Assembly (NCBI GenBank): GCA_045863555.1
Contig: BTUU01000002.1
Span: forward strand, 124,001 to 188,000
DNA: 64,000 nucleotides
Source of the DNA: JACRLV01 sp045863555
GTDB taxonomy: Bacteria; Planctomycetota; Phycisphaerae; UBA1845; Fen-1342
Reading direction: 5' to 3'
Shown here piece by piece: positions 42,325 to 50,660 of this stretch. The first letter of the stretch is position 1, and each line of letters starts with the position of its first letter. The notes beneath the pieces were generated by a model, which was not told the DNA's origin, made no database searches, and saw nothing but the letters and a program-made list of their open reading frames with translations. The position numbers and the translations under genes were made by a program.

Positions 42325-43659
42325 TCAACGCTTCGGCGTCGCGGGTACCTGTGACACTGTGACCTTTGTCACCCGGTAGACGTCCACCTTGCCCTCTTTG
42401 TACTTCACACCCTGAATGCCGACGTAGCGGCCGACGTTCTCGACGGCGTTGAATTTCAATTCGCGTGGAAATTCGGCGTACGCCGTGACAAAGTGCGTGC
42501 CCGGGCGGAAAAGGCCGTAGCGGAGGCCGAATTCACCCGCGGGCACCTTTACCGACGGTTTGAGGATGCCCTCGGCGTCAAAGCCCGTGCGTTCCTCGTT
42601 GATCGTGACGACGGCGGGCCGCTCGTCCGCGGGCCGCGTCGTGGCGGCCGCGACGGCCTCGACGAGTTCGTTGAGCCGCTCGATCCACTGGGCGGCCGCG
42701 GCGGCGGCGTGCTGATCCTGCTCCTGGCCGGCGATGGGCTCGAGCAGCGCGATGATCGTGGCCCAGTCCTGCCGTTCGTTCGGCTTCCGATTCTCGGCGT
42801 CGATCGCCGCTTCGGCCAGCTTGAGCTTTTTCAGCCAGGATTCGGGTTCGGCGGGCTTTGCGCCGTCGCCGCCTGCGCCCGTGCCGGCGCCCGCGCCGGC
42901 GGCAGCGACCGCGGTGCCCGCCGGTTTCTTCGCGCCGCGCTCGAGAGCGTGGGCCTCGGTAACTTCGCGGACATACGCGCCGGAGATGTGAACGACGACG
43001 CCGTCGGGAGGAACAATCGTGTACCAGGTGCGGGTTTCGCCGGTCTGCTTGTCGGTGGAGGTGCGTTCGCCGACGATCGTCACCACATCGCCGCGCTGGA
43101 GCTTCGTCTGGGGATAACCGACGAGCGGGTCAGCGGCGGGGTTCATGTCCGCCGGGCGGACGTTCACGGAGCTGGCCGCGTCCGCGGTCTTGATGACCGC
43201 GCGATCGCCCTCGCGCTCGACAAAGGTCGCTTCGATCATCGAGAGCACGCCGTCGGGAGGCAGGACGGCGTACCAGTCGTTTCGCTTCTTGACGGCCCAG
43301 AGGAACGTGCCCGTGTTCACCTGGCCCACGCGGACGCTGTTGGTATCGCCGCTGAGCGCCCGCAGATTCACGCGATCGGTGGTGACTTCGAGCCACGTCG
43401 CCACGTCCTCTTCGACAACGACCGAAGGCACGGGCGTCGTCGTCGGCGTTTCGACCTTCCGCAGCGCTTCGGGCCGCGAACTCGTCGCAGGGGCCGTGGC
43501 CGGCGTGTCGGGCCGCGACGTCGGCTGCGTCGCGGCGACGGGCGGCAACTGCTGTGCGGCCGCGCCGGCGGCGAGCAGTGGTAACGCGAACAGGCAGACA
43601 GAGAGCGTCCGGAGCGTGGAGCGCGCCGTCATGGCGCAGGCCGGTGCGGGGCAGCGCAT
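42325..43659 (-). CDS. Secreted protein with two SH3-like domains
   Basis: A 444-residue exported protein; the ATG at 43659 has GGAGG 8 bases upstream. The signal peptide ends near LPLLAAGAAAQ. A Pro/Thr-rich linker leads to two bacterial SH3-type repeats (about 90-155, VTTDRVNLRALSGDTNSVRV; and about 160-235, SVNVRPADMNPAADP), each with the NLR/NVR signature and a VLPPDG-like end. A long Ala-rich helical region (about 240-345) and a beta-rich tail (GEFGLRYGLFRPGTHFVTAY) follow. SH3-like repeats often bind peptidoglycan or peptides; here the target is unknown. It is the first gene of the lipoprotein operon. Confidence 0.8.
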   Translation of the reverse strand: MRCPAPACAMTARSTLRTLSVCLFALPLLAAGAAAQQLPPVAATQPTSRPDTPATAPATSSRPEALRKVETPTTTPVPSVVVEEDVATWLEVTTDRVNLRALSGDTNSVRVGQVNTGTFLWAVKKRNDWYAVLPPDGVLSMIEATFVEREGDRAVIKTADAASSVNVRPADMNPAADPLVGYPQTKLQRGDVVTIVGERTSTDKQTGETRTWYTIVPPDGVVVHISGAYVREVTEAHALERGAKKPAGTAVAAAGAGAGTGAGGDGAKPAEPESWLKKLKLAEAAIDAENRKPNERQDWATIIALLEPIAGQEQDQHAAAAAAQWIERLNELVEAVAAATTRPADERPAVVTINEERTGFDAEGILKPSVKVPAGEFGLRYGLFRPGTHFVTAYAEFPRELKFNAVENVGRYVGIQGVKYKEGKVDVYRVTKVTVSQVPATPKR

Positions 43660-43864
43660 GGGAGAAACCTCCGTGATTCCATGGTGATTCGGAACCTATC
43701 CGTGGCGCAGCGGGATGTCAAACCCGGCGCACTCCGGCGGCCGATCGCGCGGGCCGCGATTGCGGTCCCGACGCGGCGCTTCTACGATTCTCGCTTCGGA
43801 GTCGTCTCATGACCCCTGTCCGGGCTGGGGCGGCGGCCCGCAGACCGCTAGGAGTCAGCCTTTC

Positions 43865-45574
43865 TTGCTGTCCACCCTGCACGGCTACATCCTGCGCGAG
43901 CTGCTCAAGGTCTTCGGGCTGACGCTGGTTGCGATGACCGCCGTGCTGTCGATGGCCGGCGCGCTCTACAACCTGCTCCAGTACGAGGGGATCACGGCCA
44001 CCGACCTCTTCGCCATTCTCCCCCTCCTGCTGCCGATCGTCCTCACCGTCGCCCTGCCGGTCAGCGCCCTGTTCGCGGGCACGATGGTCTACGGCCGGCT
44101 GGCGTCGGATAACGAATTCACCGCCTGCCGCGCCGCGGGCATCAACGTCCACGGGCTCTTCAAGCCGGTGTTGCTGCTGTCGCTGCTGATCGCCTCGATT
44201 ACGGCGGTCGCGGTCAACTACGTCATCCCGGACTTCGCACGGCGGATCGACCGGTATGTGCGCGGAAATATCGGCGAGTTCGCGTACCAGCAGCTCCGGT
44301 CGCGCGGGTTTGTCCACTACAACAAGCAGGAAGGGCAGAACTACCTCGTCACGGCCGAGGCGGCGAAGCGGGTTCCCGCGGAGGTGCTGGTCGCGCACGG
44401 CTTCGAGCGCCCCGAGAGCGGCCTGAGCTACTTCTGGGTCGATCAACCGCGCGTCCTCGTCGTCGACGGCGATGCGGTGCGGCTCTTTTCCACGGCCGAG
44501 GGCGGACTCTGCCAGTTCGACAACCGCGAAGGGCCGGTGAAATTCACGCTAACGCTGGCGCGGGCGCGGACGATCGAGATGGACCGGAATGTGTTCAATC
44601 TCGAGAAGCAGACCTTCGGGCCGATCGAACTGCCGATCCCATTTCCCGAACGCGCCGCGCTCATGACCTTCGACACGCTGCTCGACTGGCGCAGGGAGCC
44701 GTGGCTGGCCCGCGAGGTTGACACCGAGCTCCGGAAGTTCCTGAGCCGCTTCTGCACGGAGTATTTCGTCTCGGAAGTCGCCCGGCGCGTGGGCGCGGGC
44801 GAGCCGCTGACGCTTGCCACGCGCGACGGCCGGGCGTATCGCATCACGGCCGGTGCGGCGAAGATCGGCGAGCGCACGCTGAAGCTCGATCGCGTGATCG
44901 TGGAGCATCGGAGCGGGGGCGGCGGGACGCGCTGGGAGGCGCCGGAAGCGTCGCTCTCGGTTCTCGATCCCGGCGGGACGGTGCTCCAGGTGACGGGGGT
45001 GGGGGCGGGCGATCGCGGCGCGGAAGCGACCGCGCTCCCCCGGCTCAGCCTGCGCCTGGCCGGAAGCGCGGAAAACCCCGTCATCGAATCGCCGCTCGGC
45101 GGTCGCGAACGCGGCCGGCGGCAGCGCGACGTTCGCTTCGACCCGCTGGACCTGCCGACGGACCTGCTGGGCCCGGCGCTGGCGGTGACCGAGTCGCAGG
45201 CGGTGGCGCGCGAGTTTCCGTTCGAGCTATCGCCGGGCGCGTCGAAGGACCGGGCGGCGCTGGTGGCGCGGACAGAACGGCTGGGCCGGAAGGTCGTCGC
45301 GACGCTCAATTCGCGGTTCTGTTATGCGACGAGCGCGCTGGTGACGATCATCATGGGCGCGATCCTGGGGATGATGTTCCGCGGGTCGCAGGCGCTGGCG
45401 GCGTTCGCGCTCTCGTGCGTGCCGCTGATGGCGATCATCCTGATGATGCTCTTCGGCAATCAGATGGCGCTGAACCCGGGGAAGGCGATGGTGGGCCTGG
45501 GGGTCATGTGGGGGGGCGTCGCGGGCCTGGGGCTGGCGGACCTGGTGCTGATCCGTTTCGGCGTGGCGCGGTGA
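43865..45574 (+). CDS. LptF/LptG family permease (YjgP/YjgQ)
   Basis: A 569-residue inner-membrane permease of the lipopolysaccharide export family. TTG at 43865 lies 10 bases after AGGAG and gives MLSTLHGYILRELLKVF, the usual family start; the frame is open further upstream without family sequence. Three N-terminal membrane spans (about 12-120, including ILPLLLPIVLTVALPVSALF), a large periplasmic jelly-roll region (about 130-470) and three C-terminal spans (about 475-565, FCYATSALVTIIMGAILGMM) match LptF/LptG. It is longer than E. coli LptF/G (about 360) because the periplasmic part is bigger. No partner permease or lptB is in the window. Confidence 0.85.
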   Translation: MLSTLHGYILRELLKVFGLTLVAMTAVLSMAGALYNLLQYEGITATDLFAILPLLLPIVLTVALPVSALFAGTMVYGRLASDNEFTACRAAGINVHGLFKPVLLLSLLIASITAVAVNYVIPDFARRIDRYVRGNIGEFAYQQLRSRGFVHYNKQEGQNYLVTAEAAKRVPAEVLVAHGFERPESGLSYFWVDQPRVLVVDGDAVRLFSTAEGGLCQFDNREGPVKFTLTLARARTIEMDRNVFNLEKQTFGPIELPIPFPERAALMTFDTLLDWRREPWLAREVDTELRKFLSRFCTEYFVSEVARRVGAGEPLTLATRDGRAYRITAGAAKIGERTLKLDRVIVEHRSGGGGTRWEAPEASLSVLDPGGTVLQVTGVGAGDRGAEATALPRLSLRLAGSAENPVIESPLGGRERGRRQRDVRFDPLDLPTDLLGPALAVTESQAVAREFPFELSPGASKDRAALVARTERLGRKVVATLNSRFCYATSALVTIIMGAILGMMFRGSQALAAFALSCVPLMAIILMMLFGNQMALNPGKAMVGLGVMWGGVAGLGLADLVLIRFGVAR

Positions 45575-45581
45575 TTTCGCC

Positions 45582-45635
45582 TTGTATTCGCCGCCGCCGC
45601 GCGAAATAATTACTGTACAGGTAACAGTACAGTAA
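45582..45635 (+). promoter_or_regulatory. Promoter and operator palindrome of the Phd/RelE module
   Basis: TTGTAT (45582-45587) and AATAAT (45605-45610) are 17 bases apart. Directly over the expected transcription start lies a perfect 9-base inverted repeat, TTACTGTAC (45610-45618) and GTACAGTAA (45627-45635), with 8 bases between. This is the layout of an autoregulated toxin-antitoxin operon, in which the antitoxin binds the palindrome. Confidence 0.75.
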
Positions 45636-45645
45636 GGGGTACAGC

Positions 45646-45933
45646 GTGAAGACCGAAGACATCCAGCCGTTTACGGAATATCGGGCCCGCCTCGCCGAGC
45701 TGCATCGAAAGGTTCAGAAGACCGGCCGGCCGCTGTTCGTCACGAAGGACGGGCGGACGTCGGCGGTCGTGCTGAGCCCGGAGGCGTATGACGAACTCAC
45801 GGAACGGGCGGACCTCGCGGAGGACATTGCGGCAATTCGCGAGAGTCTCGCGGAGTACGACTCGGGCAAGGGTCGGCCGGCCAGGGAAGTGCTGAAGGAA
45901 ATCGCGGCTGAACTCGGGCTGCGGCTGGAATGA
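45646..45933 (+). CDS. Phd/YefM family antitoxin
   Basis: A 95-residue antitoxin, start GTG at 45646 preceded by AAGGGG. The N-terminal Phd fold is visible: EDIQPFTEYRARLAELHRKV, then QKTGRPLFVTKDGRTSAVVL and SPEAYDELTERADL. A C-terminal helical tail (about 60-95) would neutralise the toxin. The stop overlaps the toxin start as ATGA. The upstream palindrome at 45610-45635 is its likely operator. Confidence 0.93.
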   Translation: MKTEDIQPFTEYRARLAELHRKVQKTGRPLFVTKDGRTSAVVLSPEAYDELTERADLAEDIAAIRESLAEYDSGKGRPAREVLKEIAAELGLRLE

Positions 45934-46229
45934 TGAAGTATTCCGTCGAAGTCAGCCCGGTCGTGATGCGCGCGATCCGGGCGCAGGCGTTCCACATCGC
46001 CCAGGACAAGCCGATCGCTGCCGAACGGTGGCTCGGTCGCGTATTGCGCGCGATTGACGGGCTGGAGTCAATGCCGCGACGCCACGCAATCTCGCATCTC
46101 CTGTCCGACTCATTGGGCGTCGAAATCCGGAACCTGATCATCGACCGCTACAAACTCTTCTTTCTGATCGATGATCGGAAGCGAGTTGTCCGTATCGTCC
46201 TGTTCCGCCATGGATCGCAGCGCTTGTAG
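45930..46229 (+). CDS. RelE/ParE superfamily toxin
   Basis: A 99-residue toxin coupled to the Phd-type antitoxin by a 4-base overlap. It has the two-helix start (KYSVEVSPVVMRAIRAQAFH, then AAERWLGRVLRAIDGLESMP) and the strands EIRNLIIDRYKLFFLIDD and RKRVVRIVLFRHGSQRL that end in the superfamily's C-terminal V-x-R-x-x-H-G pattern. The class could be RelE (mRNA cleavage) or ParE (gyrase); the terminal RHG fits both loosely. The gene ends 6 bases before the convergent HD-domain gene. Confidence 0.9.
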   Translation: MMKYSVEVSPVVMRAIRAQAFHIAQDKPIAAERWLGRVLRAIDGLESMPRRHAISHLLSDSLGVEIRNLIIDRYKLFFLIDDRKRVVRIVLFRHGSQRL

Positions 46230-46235
46230 ACGAGG

Positions 46236-46817
46236 TCAACGGTCCGCCGCCGCCTGATCCACCCTGACCAGTTCCCCGACGCAGCGCTCCAGTTCATCGA
46301 CGATCGGCGTTCGCCCCCGGCGGACGAAGGCGTCCACCAGCGCCGCGTAGTACCAGAGCACGCCTTCGCGGCCGGCCTTGAAGCGCTCAAAGGCGCGCCG
46401 GCCGTGCGCCCGCACGTCCGTGATGATCGTGCGGCAGTTGTAGAGCTTGTCGGCGGCGGAGACGAGCAGCGCGGGCTCGGGCGCGTGGGCGAGATGGGCG
46501 ATGTACGCCTCCTTGCGCCGGCGCCAGGGCGGTTTGGGTGTTGCATCCGTGTCCGTGCACGCCTCCACGATCGCCGCGACGGCGTCGCCGAAGCGCCTGC
46601 GGATCTTCTTCAGCACGGGCGCTCCGCCCTGGTCCTCGACCGCGTCGTGCAGGAGCGCCGCGATGACCTGCTCCTCGGTCCCGCCGGCTTCACCCACGAG
46701 CGCGGCCACGCCCATCAGGTGGTTGATGTAGGGGATATCCGAGCCCTTCCGCGTCTGGTCGGCGTGCAGCCTGGACGCGAGAAGGAACGCTTTTTCGAAC
46801 TGCCGGGAATACGCCAT
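46236..46817 (-). CDS. HD-domain protein, ppGpp-hydrolase-like
   Basis: A 193-residue HD phosphohydrolase of the RelA/SpoT-hydrolase branch without a synthetase domain. Motifs in order are ASRLHADQTRKGSDIPYINH (His and Arg/Lys near 18-33), AALLHDAVEDQGG (the HD pair near 57), and VSAADKLYNCRTII (the Asp near 122). The spacing fits single-domain small alarmone hydrolases and MESH1. A role in clearing (p)ppGpp is plausible but not proven. It lies 27 bases downstream of metH on the same strand. Confidence 0.85.
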   Translation of the reverse strand: MAYSRQFEKAFLLASRLHADQTRKGSDIPYINHLMGVAALVGEAGGTEEQVIAALLHDAVEDQGGAPVLKKIRRRFGDAVAAIVEACTDTDATPKPPWRRRKEAYIAHLAHAPEPALLVSAADKLYNCRTIITDVRAHGRRAFERFKAGREGVLWYYAALVDAFVRRGRTPIVDELERCVGELVRVDQAAADR

Positions 46818-46844
46818 TTGTAGAACTCCGCGGGCGAATTCACG

Positions 46845-49800
46845 CTACCGGACGTTGAAATACCGCGCCGCCGGGTGGTGAACGATGACCGCGCTGGTGC
46901 TCTGCTCCGGGTCGAGCTGATATTCCTCGCTCAGTTCGACGCCGATGCGCTGCGGCTCCAGCAGTTCCATCAGTTTCGCCTGGTCCTCCAGCCGCGGACA
47001 CGCGGGGTAGCCGAAGCTGAATCGGCTGCCGCGGTAGCCCTGCTTGAAGAGCGCCTGAAGCTCGCGCGCGTCCTCGCCGGCGATGCCCAGCTCGACGCGA
47101 ATCTGCTTGTGAATGTACTCGGCCAGCGCTTCGGCCGTCTCGACGCCGAGGCCGTGCAGGAACAGGTACTGCTGGTACTCGCTGTTCGCAAACCACTGCC
47201 GCGCGACTTCGCTCACGCGCCGCCCGGCCGTCACGATGTGAAACGCCGCCACGTCGACCTCACCGGACGACTGCGGCCGCCAGAAGTCGCTCAGACACCA
47301 GTGCGGCGCGTTCTTCTGGCGCGGGAAGGTGAAGCGAAGGCGCTCGCGCAGCGACGCCGGGCGCGGGAGCGCGCCGCCGGCCGCGGGGGGCTCGTAGAGG
47401 ATCAGGTCTTCGCCGTCCGAGTTGCATGGCCAGTAGCCGTAGACGGCCTGGCAATCGAGGATGTTCTCGCGTTCGCAGCGTTCGACGAGTTCGCGGTATT
47501 TCGGGCGGATCTCGCTGTTCACGTGGGCCTTCCACTCCTCCGGGGAGCGCCCTTTCTTGCGGAAACCCCACTGGACCTGGAAGAGCATGGTCTCGTTGAC
47601 GAATGAGAGGGCGGCCTTGAGCGGAATGTGCTGGACGACCCGGGCGCCCCAGAACGGCGGGAGGGGCGTGGCGTGATCGTGCCGGATGTCGGAGCGCGGC
47701 CGGACGGGCGCGGCGATCGGCGGGTCCGCGGGCGCGGCGTCGTCATCCGCGATTTCGCGCAGGCCGTAGCGCTGTTCGATTTCGGCGTTGAGTTTGTCCA
47801 GGCCGCGCGTCTGCGGAGGACTCTGGACCTGCTCTGGCGCGGCGATGGGTCTGGCGTGCGGAGCGTCGCCGGGGTGCGTGGTGCGCGGGGCGCGGCCTTC
47901 GCAGACCTCCGCCATCAGCTTGAGGCCGTCGAAGGCGTCGCGGGCGTAGAACACCGCGCCTTCGTAGACCCGTCGCAGATCGCTCTCGACGTAGTTGCGC
48001 GTCAGCGCGGCGCCGCCGAGGATGACCGGGACGTCGATGCCCTGCTCGCTCAGCACGGCCAGATCGTCGCGCATCACCAACGTGCTCTTGACCAGCAGGC
48101 CCGAGAGCCCGATCGCGTGCGCCCGGTGCTCGCGCCAGGCCGTGATGACGTTCTGAATCGGCTGCTTGATCCCGAGGTTATAGACAGTGTAGCCGTTGTT
48201 CGTGAGGATGATGTCGACGAGGTTTTTGCCGATGTCGTGCACGTCGCCGCGCACGGTGGCGAGGACGATCTTGCCGCGCGACTGGCCCTCGACGCGCTCC
48301 ATGTGCGGCTCGAGGTGCGCAACAGCGGATTTCATCGTCTCGGCGCTCTTGAGGACAAAGGGGAGCTGCATCTGGCCGCTGCCGAAGAGTTCGCCGACGA
48401 CCTTCATCCCGTCGAGCAGGAACGTGTTGATGATCTCCAGCGGCGCGTACCGGGTCATCGCCTCGTTCAGGTCTTCCGCGAGCCCCGTGCGATTCCCGTC
48501 GATGATCCGCTGCCGGAGCCGCTGCTCGATGGGCAGATCGACGAGCTTCTCTTTCGCGGCGACCTTCTCGCCTGCGGAAAAGAGGCCGATGTACCGTTCG
48601 AGGGCGTCGGCCCCGCGGTCGTAGATCAGATCCAGCGCGGCGTTCCAGCGCTCATCGCTGATCTGCGTCCGCGGGAGGATCTTGCCCGCGTGGACAATCG
48701 CCGCCGTGAGGCCGCGCTGCCGCGCCTCGTGGAGGAATACGGAGTTCAGGACGACGCGCGCGGCCGGCGCGAGACCGAAGCTGATGTTGCTCAGGCCCAG
48801 CACCGACTGGCAGCGGGGGAAGCGCTTCATCACGCGCTCGATGCCGTCGAGCGTTTCGAGTCCGAGCCGCCGGTCCGCCTCGTTTCCCGTCGTGATCGGG
48901 AAGGTCAGGCAATCCCAGAAGATGTCGGCCTCGTTCATTCCGTGCCGCCGGACCAGCAGATCGTGTATCCGCTCGGCGATGGCGAGCTTGCGGTCCGCAG
49001 TCTTGGCCATCGCCTCGACCGGATCCTCGTCGATCGTGAGCGCGACCACGGCCGCGCCGTAGCGGCGGCAGAGGCCCGCGATGCGGGCCAGCTTCTCCTC
49101 GCCGTCTTCGAGATTGACTGAGTTGATGATGCACTTGCCGCCCGCGAGCTTCAGGCCCGCCTCGACCACGTCCGGCTGCGTGCTGTCGAGCATCAGCGGG
49201 GCGGTGACTTCACGCGAGAAGCGATCGACGACCTTGTGCATATCCGGCACGCCGTCCCGGCCGACGTAGTCGACGCAGACATCCAGAACGTGCGCTCCTT
49301 CCTCCTTGACCTGCTCGATCGCCATCGCGACGCAGCCGTCCAGATCCCCGTCGGCGAGATGCTGCTTGAATTTCTTGGACCCGTTCGTGTTGCAGCGCTC
49401 ACCGATGATCAGGAACGAATTGTCCTGCCGATAGGGCACGGACTGGTAGAGGCTCGAGCAGCCCGCCTCGCTGACCGGCTGGCGCTTCCGCGGCGCGATC
49501 GGCGTCGCCCCCGCCGGGCGCAGCGCCTCGACGACGGCCCGCAGGTGGGCGGGCGTGGTCCCGCAGCAGCCGCCGACGATGTTCACGCCGTCCACCTCGA
49601 CGAACTCGCGCAGCCAGCGCGCCAGTTCGTCGGGACTGAGCGGGAAATAGGCCTGCCCGTTCACGAGCTGCGGCAGGCCCGCGTTCGGCAGGACGCTCAG
49701 GCAGCGCGTGCTCGTCCGTGCCAGGTAGCGGATGTGCTCGCTCATCTCCTGCGGCCCCGTCGCGCAGTTCAGGCCGACGACGTCCACTTCCGGATAGGTC

Positions 49801-50447
49801 TCGATGGCCGTGAGGGCGCCGGCGATGTCCGTCCCGACGAGCATTGTGCCCGTCGTCTCCATCGTCACCTGGCACATCAGCGGCGTGCGACGGCCGACCT
49901 TCGAAAAGGCCATCCGCACGGCTTCCAGCGCGCATTTCGTCTGGAGAATGTCCTGGCAGGTCTCGATCAGCATCGCGTCGACGCCGCCTTCGAGCAGGCC
50001 GAGCGACAACGCGTAATAGCTGTCGAGCATCTCGTCGTAGCTGATCTGCCGCAACGTCACGAGCCGCGTCCCGGGCCCGAGCGAGCCGATCACGAATCGC
50101 GGCTGCCGCGGCGTGGACGCGGCGTCGGCCGCCCGGCGGGCGATCTCGGCGGCCCGGAGGTTGATCTCGTGGCAGCGGTCCTGGAGGTCGAATTCCGCGA
50201 GAACGTGCTTCATCCCGCCGAACGTGTTGGTCTCGACGGCGTCGCAGCCGACGTCGAAGAAGCTGCGGTGGATCGACTCGATCGCGTCGGGCCGGGTGAG
50301 ATTCAGGACCTCGGAGCAGTTCTCGAGCCCGTTGTAATCACTGAGCGGCAGGTCGAGCGCGTGGATGCTTGTTCCCATCGCTCCGTCAAAGATCAGTACC
50401 TGCTCGGCGAGTCGTTCCAGAAACAGCTTCGATCGGGCTTCGGACAC
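46845..50447 (-). CDS. metH: Cobalamin-dependent methionine synthase
   Basis: A 1200-residue MetH (E. coli 1227) making methionine from homocysteine and methyltetrahydrofolate. GTG at 50447 has GGGAGGAG 8 bases upstream. Order of domains: homocysteine-binding (1-320) with zinc cysteines in VGLNCATGP (about 226) and IVGGCCGTTP (about 294); pterin-binding (about 340-600) with GERCNTNGSKKF and DSTQPDVVEAG. A B12 cap and B12-binding domain follow (about 640-870), with the cobalt-ligand histidine in GDVHDIGKNLVDI near 734. The activation domain (about 950-1190) ends with RFSFGYPACPRLEDQ. All key residues seen are intact. The upstream 150 bases form a structured leader. Confidence 0.97.
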   Translation of the reverse strand: MSEARSKLFLERLAEQVLIFDGAMGTSIHALDLPLSDYNGLENCSEVLNLTRPDAIESIHRSFFDVGCDAVETNTFGGMKHVLAEFDLQDRCHEINLRAAEIARRAADAASTPRQPRFVIGSLGPGTRLVTLRQISYDEMLDSYYALSLGLLEGGVDAMLIETCQDILQTKCALEAVRMAFSKVGRRTPLMCQVTMETTGTMLVGTDIAGALTAIETYPEVDVVGLNCATGPQEMSEHIRYLARTSTRCLSVLPNAGLPQLVNGQAYFPLSPDELARWLREFVEVDGVNIVGGCCGTTPAHLRAVVEALRPAGATPIAPRKRQPVSEAGCSSLYQSVPYRQDNSFLIIGERCNTNGSKKFKQHLADGDLDGCVAMAIEQVKEEGAHVLDVCVDYVGRDGVPDMHKVVDRFSREVTAPLMLDSTQPDVVEAGLKLAGGKCIINSVNLEDGEEKLARIAGLCRRYGAAVVALTIDEDPVEAMAKTADRKLAIAERIHDLLVRRHGMNEADIFWDCLTFPITTGNEADRRLGLETLDGIERVMKRFPRCQSVLGLSNISFGLAPAARVVLNSVFLHEARQRGLTAAIVHAGKILPRTQISDERWNAALDLIYDRGADALERYIGLFSAGEKVAAKEKLVDLPIEQRLRQRIIDGNRTGLAEDLNEAMTRYAPLEIINTFLLDGMKVVGELFGSGQMQLPFVLKSAETMKSAVAHLEPHMERVEGQSRGKIVLATVRGDVHDIGKNLVDIILTNNGYTVYNLGIKQPIQNVITAWREHRAHAIGLSGLLVKSTLVMRDDLAVLSEQGIDVPVILGGAALTRNYVESDLRRVYEGAVFYARDAFDGLKLMAEVCEGRAPRTTHPGDAPHARPIAAPEQVQSPPQTRGLDKLNAEIEQRYGLREIADDDAAPADPPIAAPVRPRSDIRHDHATPLPPFWGARVVQHIPLKAALSFVNETMLFQVQWGFRKKGRSPEEWKAHVNSEIRPKYRELVERCERENILDCQAVYGYWPCNSDGEDLILYEPPAAGGALPRPASLRERLRFTFPRQKNAPHWCLSDFWRPQSSGEVDVAAFHIVTAGRRVSEVARQWFANSEYQQYLFLHGLGVETAEALAEYIHKQIRVELGIAGEDARELQALFKQGYRGSRFSFGYPACPRLEDQAKLMELLEPQRIGVELSEEYQLDPEQSTSAVIVHHPAARYFNVR

Positions 50448-50476
50448 GGAGCGGACTCCTCCCGGGGCGGTTGGCC

Positions 50477-50537
50477 GGGCACCGTTGGAAACGACCGGCT
50501 ACGGGCGATGCACCCGCCGAACGGCCGCGGCGCCCGT
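50477..50537 (-). promoter_or_regulatory. metH leader with two mutually exclusive helices
   Basis: In the metH leader, ACGGGCG (50531-50537, read on the minus strand) can pair with CGCCCGT (50501-50507). Alternatively GGGCGCCG (50528-50535) can pair with CGGTGCCC (50477-50484) using one G-U pair. The two helices share bases, so they cannot form together, and the second ends about 12 bases before the metH Shine-Dalgarno. This is the geometry of a riboswitch or attenuator, but GC-rich DNA makes such pairings easily by chance. I do not recognise a cobalamin, SAM or SAH aptamer. Confidence 0.3.
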
Positions 50538-50579
50538 CGCAACCTGCAAATCGATCGTCTGGGGCTGCCGGCCCGTCGC

Positions 50580-50608
50580 TTGCCGCCCGCGCGAAGCTGG
50601 GTATTATA
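50580..50608. promoter_or_regulatory. Divergent promoters of metH and the TPR/alpha-CTD gene
   Basis: On the plus strand TTGCCG (50580-50585) and TATTAT (50602-50607) are 16 bases apart, about 53 bases before the TPR/alpha-CTD start. On the minus strand a consensus TATAAT occupies 50603-50608, so the two -10 boxes overlap. The metH transcript would then have a leader of about 150 bases. No good minus-strand -35 box is visible. Confidence 0.5.
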
Positions 50609-50660
50609 ACCGGGTTTCAGCGATCTGCGGCGTCGGGCACGCCGGAAATGGAGCAGCAGG

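Noticed and set aside
45646..46229. Considered whether this pair is a VapBC or MazEF system
   Set aside because: The antitoxin has the Phd/YefM N-terminal pattern and the toxin the RelE/ParE strands, with no PIN or MazF motif.
50448..50580. Considered a cobalamin or SAH riboswitch before metH
   Set aside because: No B12 box and no match to the SAH core was seen; only generic GC-rich pairings remain, so it is kept as a low-confidence site.
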